A DNA stretch of 48,940 nucleotides from a virus. Of the stretch, positions 21,553-28,548 are shown in pieces. The translations under genes and the position numbers were made by a program. How positions within the stretch are numbered: position 1 is the first letter of the stretch; the number at the start of each line of letters is the position of its first letter. The notes beneath the pieces are model-generated. The model saw only the letters and a program-made list of their open reading frames with translations, was not told where the DNA came from and did not search any database. Location of the stretch: positions 1 to 48,940 of IMG/VR virus record IMGVR_UViG_3300044701_000487. One strand, written 5' to 3'.

Positions 21553-21870
21553 TTGGCGCGATCAACCGCTGCCGAAGTCAACTTCCGTGTTGACACTATT
21601 TACGGTCTTCTGACCGAAGGACAATCGCGTGGTCAGATTGTTCAATTCGGATCGAAGCAATGGAACATCACTCCACGTCAAGTAGATGAATACATCCAAC
21701 GTGCTCGCATTCGCCTAGAGGAAGACGCAGCCATGACCCGACCCTCATGGATCGCTGAAGCCTTAGGCCGTGCCCGTACCTACGAACAGTCCGCTTACAA
21801 GCGTGGGCAAACTCAAGTCGCCCTCAATGCCATCCAGCTTCAAGCCAAACTGATCGGTCTTGAAATTTGA
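21553..21870 (+). CDS. Small terminase subunit of the second packaging module
   Basis: A 105-residue protein beginning at TTG. The first 60 residues form an HTH-like domain (FRVDTIYGLLTEGQSRGQIV, then WNITPRQVDEYIQRARIRLE), followed by a helical oligomerisation segment (WIAEALGRARTYEQSAYKRG, then ALNAIQLQAKLIGLEI). This is the usual pattern for short TerS proteins that pair with Terminase_6-type large subunits. Its stop overlaps the TTG of the large subunit (TTGA). It has no similarity to the Nu1-like protein at 195-731. Confidence 0.8.
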   Translation: MARSTAAEVNFRVDTIYGLLTEGQSRGQIVQFGSKQWNITPRQVDEYIQRARIRLEEDAAMTRPSWIAEALGRARTYEQSAYKRGQTQVALNAIQLQAKLIGLEI

Positions 21871-23207
21871 GCCTCCTCGCCAATGTCCCTGGTGGCTTCC
21901 TGCTTGAACCGCCCTCATCTCAACAAACGGGGCCAACCACTGATCAAGCTTTAGACCGCATACGGCAATCGCTGTTGCCTCATCAGCTTGCCTTCTGTGA
22001 TGACACCGAGCACCGCAAGCTCGCCCTCGTCTGCGGGTTTGGTGCTGGCAAGACGCACGGCCTAGTTGCAAAAGCTGTGCATATGGCTGCTTTGAATATT
22101 GGCTACGTGTCAGCCCTGTTTGAACCCGTCGCCCCGATGTTGCGCGACATTTTGCAGCGCACGATGGATGACCTTTTAGAAGAGTGGGAAATACCTTTTG
22201 ATTTCCGTGTCAGTCCATTACCTGAATACACCCTGCATTTTGCCGAGGGCAGTCACACAATCCTGCTTCGCACGATGGAAACATGGAACCGCATCCGTGG
22301 CCAGAACCTTTGCGCCATTGGTTTTGACGAGGCCGATACCGCAAACAAACGGGTAGCAGAGCAGGCAACACGCATGGCCCTTGCCCGTCTTCGTGCTGGC
22401 AACGTACAGCAGTTCTATGCCGCCACCACGCCTGAGGGTTATGGCTGGGCATTCGATACCTTTGACCGTAACGCTGGGGAAGACACGGCCCTTATCCGTG
22501 CTCGCACCATGGATAACCCGTACCTGCCCGATGGCTTTATCGACAGCTTGATGGCGAACTACCCGCCTCAGTTGATCAAGTCCTATCTAGAAGGGCAATG
22601 GGTCAACCTCAACACGGGCCAGGTTTACGACCGCTTTGATCGTGCCAAGCATGTGGTGGCCAGCCTGCCTGATGTAAGCCGTGAGCCGCTGCGTGTTGGG
22701 GTGGACTTCAACGTCGGCAACATGTCCGCTGTCATCGGCGTGCGGATTGGGAACAGCCTGCTGGTGATCGACGAAATCAGCGGAGCGCACGACACGGACG
22801 CCTTGGCAAGTGAGATCAAACGGCGCTACCCCGACAGACGTATATATGTGTACCCAGATGCCTCAGGCGGGAACCGCAGCACCAACGCCAGCCGCACGGA
22901 TATTCAAATCCTTGAAAGCCACGGCTTCAGTAACCAGTCCGGCAAGGCAAACCCGCCTGTTCGTGATCGGGTGCTCAACATGCAAACCCTCCTAGAAAAT
23001 GCCAAAGGTGAGGTTCGGTTCAAAGTGTCAGAAACTTGCAAACGGCTGATCGAGTGCTTGGAGTTGCAGTCTTATGACGACAAGGGCAATCCCGATAAGC
23101 AGGCGGGTTTTGACCACCTTTGTGATGCCGTGACGTACTTGGCTTTCTGGGAGTTCAGCGTTGGGCGCTCCGGGATTGGTCGCGGCACTGGTGTGCGCCT
23201 GTATTGA
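21867..23207 (+). CDS. Large terminase subunit of the second packaging module
   Basis: A 446-residue terminase starting at TTG. Walker A is GFGAGKT at residues 57-63, Walker B AIGFDEAD ends at 157 with D154-E155, and a coupling motif ATTPEGYGW follows. The C-terminal RNase H-like nuclease shows VGVDFNVGNMSAV (first Asp), PDASGG and a final DHLCDAVTYLAF Asp. It is a classical headful- or pac-type TerL, different from the GpA-type enzyme at 724-2577. Its presence in the same contig means two independent packaging motors. Confidence 0.95.
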   Translation: MSLLANVPGGFLLEPPSSQQTGPTTDQALDRIRQSLLPHQLAFCDDTEHRKLALVCGFGAGKTHGLVAKAVHMAALNIGYVSALFEPVAPMLRDILQRTMDDLLEEWEIPFDFRVSPLPEYTLHFAEGSHTILLRTMETWNRIRGQNLCAIGFDEADTANKRVAEQATRMALARLRAGNVQQFYAATTPEGYGWAFDTFDRNAGEDTALIRARTMDNPYLPDGFIDSLMANYPPQLIKSYLEGQWVNLNTGQVYDRFDRAKHVVASLPDVSREPLRVGVDFNVGNMSAVIGVRIGNSLLVIDEISGAHDTDALASEIKRRYPDRRIYVYPDASGGNRSTNASRTDIQILESHGFSNQSGKANPPVRDRVLNMQTLLENAKGEVRFKVSETCKRLIECLELQSYDDKGNPDKQAGFDHLCDAVTYLAFWEFSVGRSGIGRGTGVRLY

Positions 23208-23234
23208 CGATTTGTGAAGTGACCACTGGGGTGC

Positions 23235-23264
23235 TTGCCAGATGGCAGGGGTATACCCCATAAT
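23235..23264 (+). promoter_or_regulatory. Promoter with perfect GGGGTATACCCC operator (site 4)
   Basis: TTGCCA (23235-23240), an 18-nt spacer and CATAAT (23259-23264) form a plausible promoter. The perfect palindrome GGGGTATACCCC (23248-23259) fills the space up to the -10. It precedes the rightward gene at 23301. The palindrome is the symmetrical version of the elements at 15394, 17284 and 19336. Confidence 0.72.
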
Positions 23265-23300
23265 TAAGGGACAGGGGGCGACCCCACCACACACAAGACC

Positions 23301-23543
23301 ATGAACACCAACTACACCGTTTTAATCGCCGCCCTCGCAAACCACATCTGGGACACCCTCAATGCCGACAACACCGTTAGCACTGACACTTACGCTTGGG
23401 TTGCCGCTGATCTTGAAAGCGCCGAAACTTTTGCCGAGGAGTATCGCTTCAGCGAAGCAGCCAGTTTTTTAATGTCTGCTGCTCGGCAAGTTTTTGGCGT
23501 CTACTCCGATGAATACGCCAATATCGCCAAGTTTTTTGTTTGA
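23301..23543 (+). CDS. Small hypothetical protein, operator-controlled
   Basis: An 80-residue acidic helical protein (NYTVLIAALANHIWDTLNAD, then AWVAADLESAETFAEEYRFS and EAASFLMSAARQVFGVYSDE). It stands alone between its own promoter/operator and a hairpin-T structure. This looks like an early gene inserted between terminase and portal rather than a structural gene. Function unknown. Confidence 0.6.
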   Translation: MNTNYTVLIAALANHIWDTLNADNTVSTDTYAWVAADLESAETFAEEYRFSEAASFLMSAARQVFGVYSDEYANIAKFFV

Positions 23544-23551
23544 CTTTTTAC

Positions 23552-23577
23552 GAGCCCTCTTTGGGGCGCTTTTTCTT
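23552..23577 (+). terminator. Probable rho-independent terminator
   Basis: GAGCCC (23552-23557) pairs with GGGCGC (23564-23569) apart from one A-G mismatch, with a 6-nt loop, followed by TTTTTCTT. It would end the short transcript of the gene at 23301-23543. The stem is short. Confidence 0.5.
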
Positions 23578-23730
23578 ATGACACAGCAACACCCCGTCAC
23601 CCCACCACCTGAGCGGTCCTTGAAGGAAAGGGCTCTGAGAGGATTGGACGTGATGATATCCAACGGCCACCTAGATGGTGAGTTAGCCGCTGCTCTGCGT
23701 GAGTTCTTGGAGGCGTCGCCCGATGACTGA
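23578..23730 (+). CDS. Small hypothetical protein
   Basis: A 50-residue protein from ATG 23578, directly after the hairpin; a longer frame upstream overlaps the previous gene. It reads MTQQHPVTPPPERSLKERAL, then a helix GLDVMISNG and a C-terminal ELAAALREFLEASPDD. The SLKE-AL-to-ALxxxL pattern recurs at the C-terminus of the protein at 23935-24303, suggesting related modules. It overlaps the next gene by 8 nt. Confidence 0.5.
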   Translation: MTQQHPVTPPPERSLKERALRGLDVMISNGHLDGELAAALREFLEASPDD

Positions 23731-23938
23731 CATCTCTTCTGCCGCGCAGGCTGTGCTGGATGCCTACAGAGGTCGATGGGATTACGATCTTGCTGCTGCC
23801 TTGCGAGCTGTTGCGGATCAAGTGGTGCCGGAAACAACAACACCTTGGAACTCAACAATCACTCCGATGATTTCCATAGCAGATGTTCGAGGACAAATAC
23901 TTGCCATCGCCGACGAACTTGAAGGAGTAGCCTCATGA
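23723..23938 (+). CDS. Small hypothetical protein
   Basis: A 71-residue protein from ATG 23723 (MTDISSAAQAVLDAYRGRWD, then YDLAAALRAVADQVVPETTT, and a final IADVRGQILAIADELEGVAS). It is helical and acidic, with the same AALRxVAD-type helix that appears in its two neighbours. Its stop overlaps the next ATG (ATGA). Confidence 0.55.
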   Translation: MTDISSAAQAVLDAYRGRWDYDLAAALRAVADQVVPETTTPWNSTITPMISIADVRGQILAIADELEGVAS

Positions 23939-24303
23939 CTGACAGCCCCATCACCCCACCGCCATTGGAGCTTGTGCTGCAGTGGATTGGTGAACACTTT
24001 GACTGCACTGCTGGTGGAGAACTTAGCGATTTAGAGCTTTTTCTTACCGTCCGCGCCGCCCAATGGGGCGCAGATCAAGAGCTGGAGGCGTGCTGTGAGT
24101 GGCTGGAGCAGCAGACTCTGTGTGGCCACCAAGACTTGCTTCCTTCATTCCGCGCCGCCCGCCGCCCCAAGCCGCCGAGCTTGAAGGAGCAGGCGCTGCA
24201 AGCACTAAACGATGCCGTCAAAATGGCCGATGACGCCCCGCCAGAAGGGATTTGCTCAGACCAAGCGGACATCATCCGCCGCGCATTGGAGCAGCTACCG
24301 TAA
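23935..24303 (+). CDS. Hypothetical helical protein
   Basis: A 122-residue protein. The N-terminal part (PPPLELVLQWIGEHFDCTAG, then AAQWGADQELEACCEWLEQQ) and the C-terminal part (PPSLKEQALQALNDAVKMAD, then DIIRRALEQLP) are both helical. The C-terminal part repeats the layout of the 23578-23730 product. It belongs to a run of four small genes between terminase and portal, a common location for variable accessory genes. Confidence 0.6.
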   Translation: MTDSPITPPPLELVLQWIGEHFDCTAGGELSDLELFLTVRAAQWGADQELEACCEWLEQQTLCGHQDLLPSFRAARRPKPPSLKEQALQALNDAVKMADDAPPEGICSDQADIIRRALEQLP

Positions 24304-24321
24304 GCCCGCCGCACAATCACA

Positions 24322-24510
24322 ATGTCCGCACCCCTCTGGCGTGATCTTGAAGCCGCCTTTGACGCCGTTCAAGACGACGGTTCTTACGACTTCAACGAAG
24401 CCGCATCGGCCATGCTCACCGCCATTCAACAATGGCTATACGACGAAGGCTTTGATGAAGCTGGTGATGCCCTTGACGATGAAATCAATCGCGCTGACCA
24501 AGGCGAATAA
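24322..24510 (+). CDS. Small acidic hypothetical protein
   Basis: A 62-residue, very acidic protein (LWRDLEAAFDAVQDDGSYDF, then NEAASAMLTAIQQWLYDEGF). Function unknown; strong negative charge could allow DNA mimicry, but this is speculation. The 125 nt between it and the portal gene carry only a short GACCC-TGCT-GGGTC hairpin without a T-run. Confidence 0.55.
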   Translation: MSAPLWRDLEAAFDAVQDDGSYDFNEAASAMLTAIQQWLYDEGFDEAGDALDDEINRADQGE

Positions 24511-24635
24511 ACTTTGACCCTGCTGGGTCGGTTCTGTCCGTAAGGCTGAACGCCGTGTGTGGCGGTATCGGAGGCCCAGCCAACATTCCCGATTAACCTA
24601 GAGCCATAGACTTTGTGCATGGCTAGGCGCAAAAG

Positions 24636-26108
24636 ATGACGTACACCGGTTTCAGGCACTATGACCGGAATCTGACGCGTACAGCCACGCAGGTTCAAGA
24701 TCCCAATGGCACTTGGGTTGCGCAGGAAGCGCATTGGATCCTGATTGAAGATCTGCTGCAGGGCACTTACGGAATGCGCCGCAAACATCGGCGTTATCTG
24801 CCGCAAGAACCCCGCGAGCAAGACGAAAGCTACGACAACCGCCTAGCCCGTAGCGTTTGCCCTCCGTATTACCAGCGTCTTGAACGGATGCTGGCCGGCA
24901 TGTTGACGCGTAAACCTGTGCGTCTTGACGATGTGCAGGATGTAATCCGCGAGCAACTGTTTGACGTTGACCTTCAAGGCAATGATCTCAATATCTTTAT
25001 TTATGAACTGAGCCGCAAGGTTGTTCGTTACGGCCATGCTGGCGTGTTGGTTGACTTTCCCAGCCAAACCGATGACGAAATTCAAAACATCACGGATGTT
25101 GCGTCTTTGCGCCCGTATTGGGTTACTTACACCCCGCGTGACATTCTTGGCTGGCGCTCTGAACTGGTCAACGGCGCACAGCAGCTAACGCAGCTTCGCC
25201 TGATGGAGCGAGTAACTGTCCCTGACGGTGAATACGGCGAAAAGATGGTGGAACAGGTGCGTGTATTGCGCCCTGGATCATTTGAATTGTTCCGCCAAAA
25301 CGATCAAACCGGCAACTTTGAAACGGTTGCAGAAGGCACCACCAGCCTTGATTACATCCCGTTTGCCACGGCCTATTCAAACCGTGTTGGCCTGCTTGAG
25401 TCTCGCCCGCCGCTGGAAGATATTGCCGAATTGAACCTGAAGGCGTATCAGATCCAGAGCGATCTGGACAACATGCTGCACATTTCGGCAGTGCCGATGC
25501 TGGCCTTCTTTGGCTTCCCGTCTAGCGCCGAGGAAGTTAGCGCCGGCCCTGGTGAGGCAATCGCATTCCCAGCTGAAGGCCGAGCTGAATACATCGAGCC
25601 AAGCGGCAACAGTTTCAAGTCACAGTTTGAGCGCCTGCAGCAGCTTGAACGGCAGATCAACGAACTTGGCCTATCCGCTGTGTTGGGTCAAAAGCTGAGC
25701 GCCGAAACCGCCGAGGCCAAGCGTATTGATCGCAGCCAAGGCGATTCCACCATGATGGTGATCGCTCAGCAGGTGCAAGATCTAATCGACAACTGCCTGC
25801 GTTTCCACGCTGATTACCTTCGCATTCAGCAGGCTGGCAGCAGCTACGTCAATCGTGATTTCCTTGGCGCACGTCTTGAACCGCAAGAGATTACTGCGCT
25901 GTTGCAAACGTACACCGCTGGTGTAATCAGTCAGAAGACGTTGCTTGATCAACTTGCCCAAGGCGAAGTGCTCGGTGATGATTTTGACGTTGAGGAAGAA
26001 CTTGAAGCGACACAAGCTGGTGGGTTGATTGAAATGGGCGGCCCTGAAAATCTTGGCGCCGAAGACGTAACCGGCGAAGAAATGCCTAGCGATGAAATGA
26101 TGCAATGA
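24636..26108 (+). CDS. Portal protein, DUF4055 type
   Basis: A 490-residue portal of the second head module. Hallmarks are the N-terminal wing (HWILIEDLLQGTYGMRRKHR, YLPQEPREQDESYDNRLARS), YYQRLERMLAGMLTRKPV, the RYGHAGVLVDFP strand, and the stem/clip region with LNLKAYQIQSDLDNMLHISA and the conserved GQKLSAETAEAKRIDRSQGD helix. The C-terminus is acidic. It is unrelated in sequence type to the portal at 3181-4797. It overlaps the MuF-like gene by 4 nt (ATGA). Confidence 0.9.
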   Translation: MTYTGFRHYDRNLTRTATQVQDPNGTWVAQEAHWILIEDLLQGTYGMRRKHRRYLPQEPREQDESYDNRLARSVCPPYYQRLERMLAGMLTRKPVRLDDVQDVIREQLFDVDLQGNDLNIFIYELSRKVVRYGHAGVLVDFPSQTDDEIQNITDVASLRPYWVTYTPRDILGWRSELVNGAQQLTQLRLMERVTVPDGEYGEKMVEQVRVLRPGSFELFRQNDQTGNFETVAEGTTSLDYIPFATAYSNRVGLLESRPPLEDIAELNLKAYQIQSDLDNMLHISAVPMLAFFGFPSSAEEVSAGPGEAIAFPAEGRAEYIEPSGNSFKSQFERLQQLERQINELGLSAVLGQKLSAETAEAKRIDRSQGDSTMMVIAQQVQDLIDNCLRFHADYLRIQQAGSSYVNRDFLGARLEPQEITALLQTYTAGVISQKTLLDQLAQGEVLGDDFDVEEELEATQAGGLIEMGGPENLGAEDVTGEEMPSDEMMQ

Positions 26109-28222
26109 CGCAATCCGGCGTAACACCTCGCCTGCTAAACGTTGAGCAGTTCAAGCGGCGTATTGATCGCAGGAATCCTGTTGCCAACATTTATCGCAAT
26201 GCCATTGATCTGAACCGTTTCAGCAATGCGGTTGCTAAGCAGATCGTGCGCGATTACAACGCCATCATCCTTAGCGCCGTTGATGATCTGAAACGCATTG
26301 ATTTTGGCGAGGCAACTGCCGGTGCTGGCATCGTTAGCCCACAATCAGTCCAAGCTCAACGTTTACGCGTCATCCTTGCTCAGCTCAAAGAATCGCTAGA
26401 CGGCTGGGCAGGCAGAAACACGGCGTATGTGGCCACGGAGCTACAAGGTTTAGCTGAGCTGCAAACCGAATTTGTTGCCGAACAACTGCGGCTTGCGATT
26501 GAAGGCGGTCAAATTGGCGCACGCGGCATTGAACCCAGCGTTGTTGCTCAGCAAGTTGTCCGCACTGTGGAAGTGTCACCAAACTTTGCGGCAACGGTCG
26601 CCACGGTTGACCCCACTGACCTTAACTTCACGCTGCCTGGTACTGGTGGTTTCAATTTGACCGCTGCACAAGGCTCAGCCATCACCCTGCCGAACGGTGA
26701 AGTCGTGTCCAAGGCATTCCGTGGCCTCGCTGAATCGCAAGCACAGCGTTTTAACGCCATCGTTCGCACGGGCCTATTGACCGGTGAGCCGACACCGCAG
26801 ATTGCTCGCCGTATGGTCGGATCGCTTGACTTTGGTCAGCTTGCAAAAACAGCACGGCAGCAAGCCCTAGCCGGTGGCGAACTAACCCGTATGGCTGACC
26901 ACCAGGTGCTCACCATTGTGCGGACCAGTGTGCAGCAAGTGGCCAATGAAGCCAGCCAACAGGTCTATCGCGCCAATGAAGACGTAACGCAAAAGTATCA
27001 ATACCTTGCCACGCTGGATAGCAGAACATCAGCTATCTGCCGCAGTCTTGACGGCAAAACATTCAAATACGGTGATGGTCCTACGCCACCTGTTCATTTC
27101 AACTGTTTACCGGGTGATGCGCGTGTATCTACCAGTTGCCGGATCGCGGCGGTGTACCGTCGGCCATATCAAGGCTTCTTGTATGTCATCAAAACTACCG
27201 ACGGTGACATGCTCAGAGTCACCCCAAACCACCCTGTACTGACTGATTCCGGCTGGAAGGCTGCGCAAAACATTGATATTGGTGACAAGGTTTTCCGCCG
27301 CGACTTCATTCCATCTGAAACTCTTGCAAGCGACCAAAAAAATCAAATTGAAGCCACTGCTGAGGATATATTTAGTGCGTTCAGGAAATCGCCTTTTGTG
27401 TTCGCCGTAGAAGTGCCAATTTCCTCCCCAGATTTCCACGGCGACGTTCCCGCAGAGCAAATCGCAGTTGTACTTGCCAATCGGGAATTGCTCTTCACAG
27501 TTAATCCCGACTTGCTGCAAATGCTGCAAAACAGTAGTTTCGAGCGGGCTGGTTCGACGGGCGCGGGCGTTGGCCATTCGGCGCAAAGTTTCGTCGCTAT
27601 TGAAAGTGCCACGTTTGGCGGCATGAGCAGCGGAGGCCAAAGCCTTCCTTTCAAGGGGAGTAGCACGAGCCATGCGAGCGAATTGTTGTTCGCTTCTATT
27701 CCTAAGCTTGCGCCCGGACCCCAGAATGATTCGCTCTATGGGTCGTGGCGAGACGTTGAACTGATCAGCGATCCCTCTGACTCCAATACCGCTGTCGTAC
27801 AAGGAAATGATGCGGTCAACGTCGCTTGGGTTGGGCGGGAACCATTTAGCGGGCATGTCTACAACTTTGAGACCGAAACCGGCCTGTACTGGGCAGACTC
27901 CATTTTAACCCACAACTGCCGCAGTACAACAATCCCCGTCATTGATTACCGCGCTCTTGGTCTGCGTCCACCCGAGGAAGTAATTGGCCCTGCTCGTCGT
28001 GCTGCTGCTGGTGGGCAAGTTTCAGCAGAAACAAACTATGCAAAATGGCTGCGTGATCGCCCCGAAGTACAACGTGAAATTTTTGGCAGCAAGCAACCGT
28101 ATTACACAATGCTGGTGGACAAATACGGCCCCGAAGGTGCCTTGTCCCGCATGGTGCGTGATGACGGCAGCGAAGTTACGCTGAAACAGTTGCAAGAACG
28201 TTATGGCAAGCCCGCCGCTTAG
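26105..28222 (+). CDS. MuF/SPP1 gp7-like head morphogenesis protein interrupted by an intein
   Basis: A 705-residue precursor. Residues 1-333 and 605-705 form the mature protein (434 residues). The MuF/gp7 signature is split at the insertion: IVRTSVQQVANEASQQVYRA, ATLDSRTSAICRSLDGKTF, then PPVHFN joined to CRSTTIPV. Such proteins are minor head components that help prohead assembly or DNA ejection. The intein occupies residues 334-604 and must splice out to restore the H-x-N-C-R motif. The gene directly follows the portal, the usual place for MuF-like proteins. The C-terminal tail (KWLRDRPEVQREIFGSKQPY) is also typical. Confidence 0.92.
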   Translation: MTQSGVTPRLLNVEQFKRRIDRRNPVANIYRNAIDLNRFSNAVAKQIVRDYNAIILSAVDDLKRIDFGEATAGAGIVSPQSVQAQRLRVILAQLKESLDGWAGRNTAYVATELQGLAELQTEFVAEQLRLAIEGGQIGARGIEPSVVAQQVVRTVEVSPNFAATVATVDPTDLNFTLPGTGGFNLTAAQGSAITLPNGEVVSKAFRGLAESQAQRFNAIVRTGLLTGEPTPQIARRMVGSLDFGQLAKTARQQALAGGELTRMADHQVLTIVRTSVQQVANEASQQVYRANEDVTQKYQYLATLDSRTSAICRSLDGKTFKYGDGPTPPVHFNCLPGDARVSTSCRIAAVYRRPYQGFLYVIKTTDGDMLRVTPNHPVLTDSGWKAAQNIDIGDKVFRRDFIPSETLASDQKNQIEATAEDIFSAFRKSPFVFAVEVPISSPDFHGDVPAEQIAVVLANRELLFTVNPDLLQMLQNSSFERAGSTGAGVGHSAQSFVAIESATFGGMSSGGQSLPFKGSSTSHASELLFASIPKLAPGPQNDSLYGSWRDVELISDPSDSNTAVVQGNDAVNVAWVGREPFSGHVYNFETETGLYWADSILTHNCRSTTIPVIDYRALGLRPPEEVIGPARRAAAGGQVSAETNYAKWLRDRPEVQREIFGSKQPYYTMLVDKYGPEGALSRMVRDDGSEVTLKQLQERYGKPAA
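27104..27916 (+). mobile_element. Intein (271 residues) within the MuF-like gene
   Basis: Block A begins with C334 (CLPGDARVST). Block B has the TxxH motif (RVTPNHPVLTDSGW). Block F/G is GHVYNFETETGLYWADSI then LTHN, followed by Cys as the first C-extein residue. All residues for class 1 splicing are present: Cys1, block B Thr and His, penultimate His, terminal Asn and Cys+1. No LAGLIDADG, HNH or GIY-YIG motif is present in the sense reading. The middle contains a segment (VPISSPDFHGDVPAEQIAVV) of a kind I associate with Hint domains in phage MuF proteins. The nuclease is instead on the other strand. Confidence 0.93.
27107..27856 (-). CDS. Vsr-like (EDxHD-type) homing endonuclease encoded antisense within the intein
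   Basis: A 249-residue protein read from the strand opposite the intein. Residues 11-50 form an HTH (DVDRIISLYDSGIGVRGIAD, then QFNVSPRPIERIILGSGRKL). Residues 103-178 form a Vsr-like nuclease core: SPLETTVLQHL (E106), IGKYNCDLLC (D132), VAVEIWGGNWHFYGEH (E141, H148), RRFPERTKYILSSGFNLIFL. The C-terminus RRDPATGRYTRITR is a basic DNA-contact-like tail. ATG 27856 lies 60 nt inside the intein end and TAA 27109-27107 lies opposite intein codon 2, so the gene is wholly inside the mobile unit. Codons of both strands are in register. The family is known from phage introns and split inteins. No ribosome binding site is obvious. Confidence 0.88.
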   Translation of the reverse strand: MPAKWFPPNPSDVDRIISLYDSGIGVRGIADQFNVSPRPIERIILGSGRKLRNRSEQQFARMARATPLERKALASAAHAAKRGTFNSDETLRRMANARARRTSPLETTVLQHLQQVGINCEEQFPIGKYNCDLLCGNVAVEIWGGNWHFYGEHKRRFPERTKYILSSGFNLIFLVACKSFRWNEVAAENLVTNINVLRSLPAGISQYRVVWGDSEHVTVGSFDDIQEALIWPTVHRRDPATGRYTRITR

Positions 28223-28484
28223 GCATTTTAAAGATGGTTACGTTTACAGCGATCCTGTATGCGCCCTAGTCGGTGAAACATGGATCAATGCCATTTACAC
28301 CAGCGAAGGCTGGTTCACGCCCGATCTGGGCATTAAATTGGATGCAGTTGCCGAATGGTCTGATGGCCCAAAAGAAAACGAAGGCCGAACAGAAGATCGG
28401 CAAAGTAATGAAGGAGTACAAAGCCGGAACACTGAAAAGCGGCAAGCCAAGCCCCGGCAAAGGTCCAACCGTCAAAAGCCGTAA
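28203..28484 (+). CDS. Small hypothetical protein after the MuF-like gene
   Basis: A 93-residue frame starting 20 nt before the MuF stop. The first 57 residues look coding (MASPPLRHFKDGYVYSDPVC, then ALVGETWINAIYTSEGWFTP and DLGIKLDAVAEWSDG). The rest is polar, Arg/Asn/Gln-rich and overlaps the next gene by 122 nt. The overlap may be real or the frame may have lost an earlier stop. Function unknown. Confidence 0.5.
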   Translation: MASPPLRHFKDGYVYSDPVCALVGETWINAIYTSEGWFTPDLGIKLDAVAEWSDGPKENEGRTEDRQSNEGVQSRNTEKRQAKPRQRSNRQKP

Positions 28485-28548
28485 ACAAGCAATTGCTATC
28501 GCGCTGAGCGAAGCTGGTAAGGCACGCAAAAACAAAGGTAAAAAGTGA
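28363..28548 (+). CDS. DUF6496-like small basic protein
   Basis: A 61-residue protein from ATG 28363 (MAQKKTKAEQKIGKVMKEYK, then GKGPTVKSRKQAIAIALSEA). The KVM-EYK-G-L-SG and VKSRKQAIAIALSEAGKA motifs are widely conserved in small phage and bacterial proteins of the DUF6496 type. High Lys content suggests nucleic-acid or virion-DNA binding. It overlaps the preceding frame heavily and the next gene by one base. Confidence 0.7.
   Translation: MAQKKTKAEQKIGKVMKEYKAGTLKSGKPSPGKGPTVKSRKQAIAIALSEAGKARKNKGKK

Noticed and set aside
24516-24530. GACCC-TGCT-GGGTC hairpin as a terminator
   Set aside because: Good stem but no following T-run, so termination cannot be supported.
27200-27850. LAGLIDADG or HNH nuclease in the sense frame of the intein
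   Set aside because: The sense middle region has no LAGLIDADG, HNH or GIY-YIG residues. The only nuclease signature is on the antisense strand.
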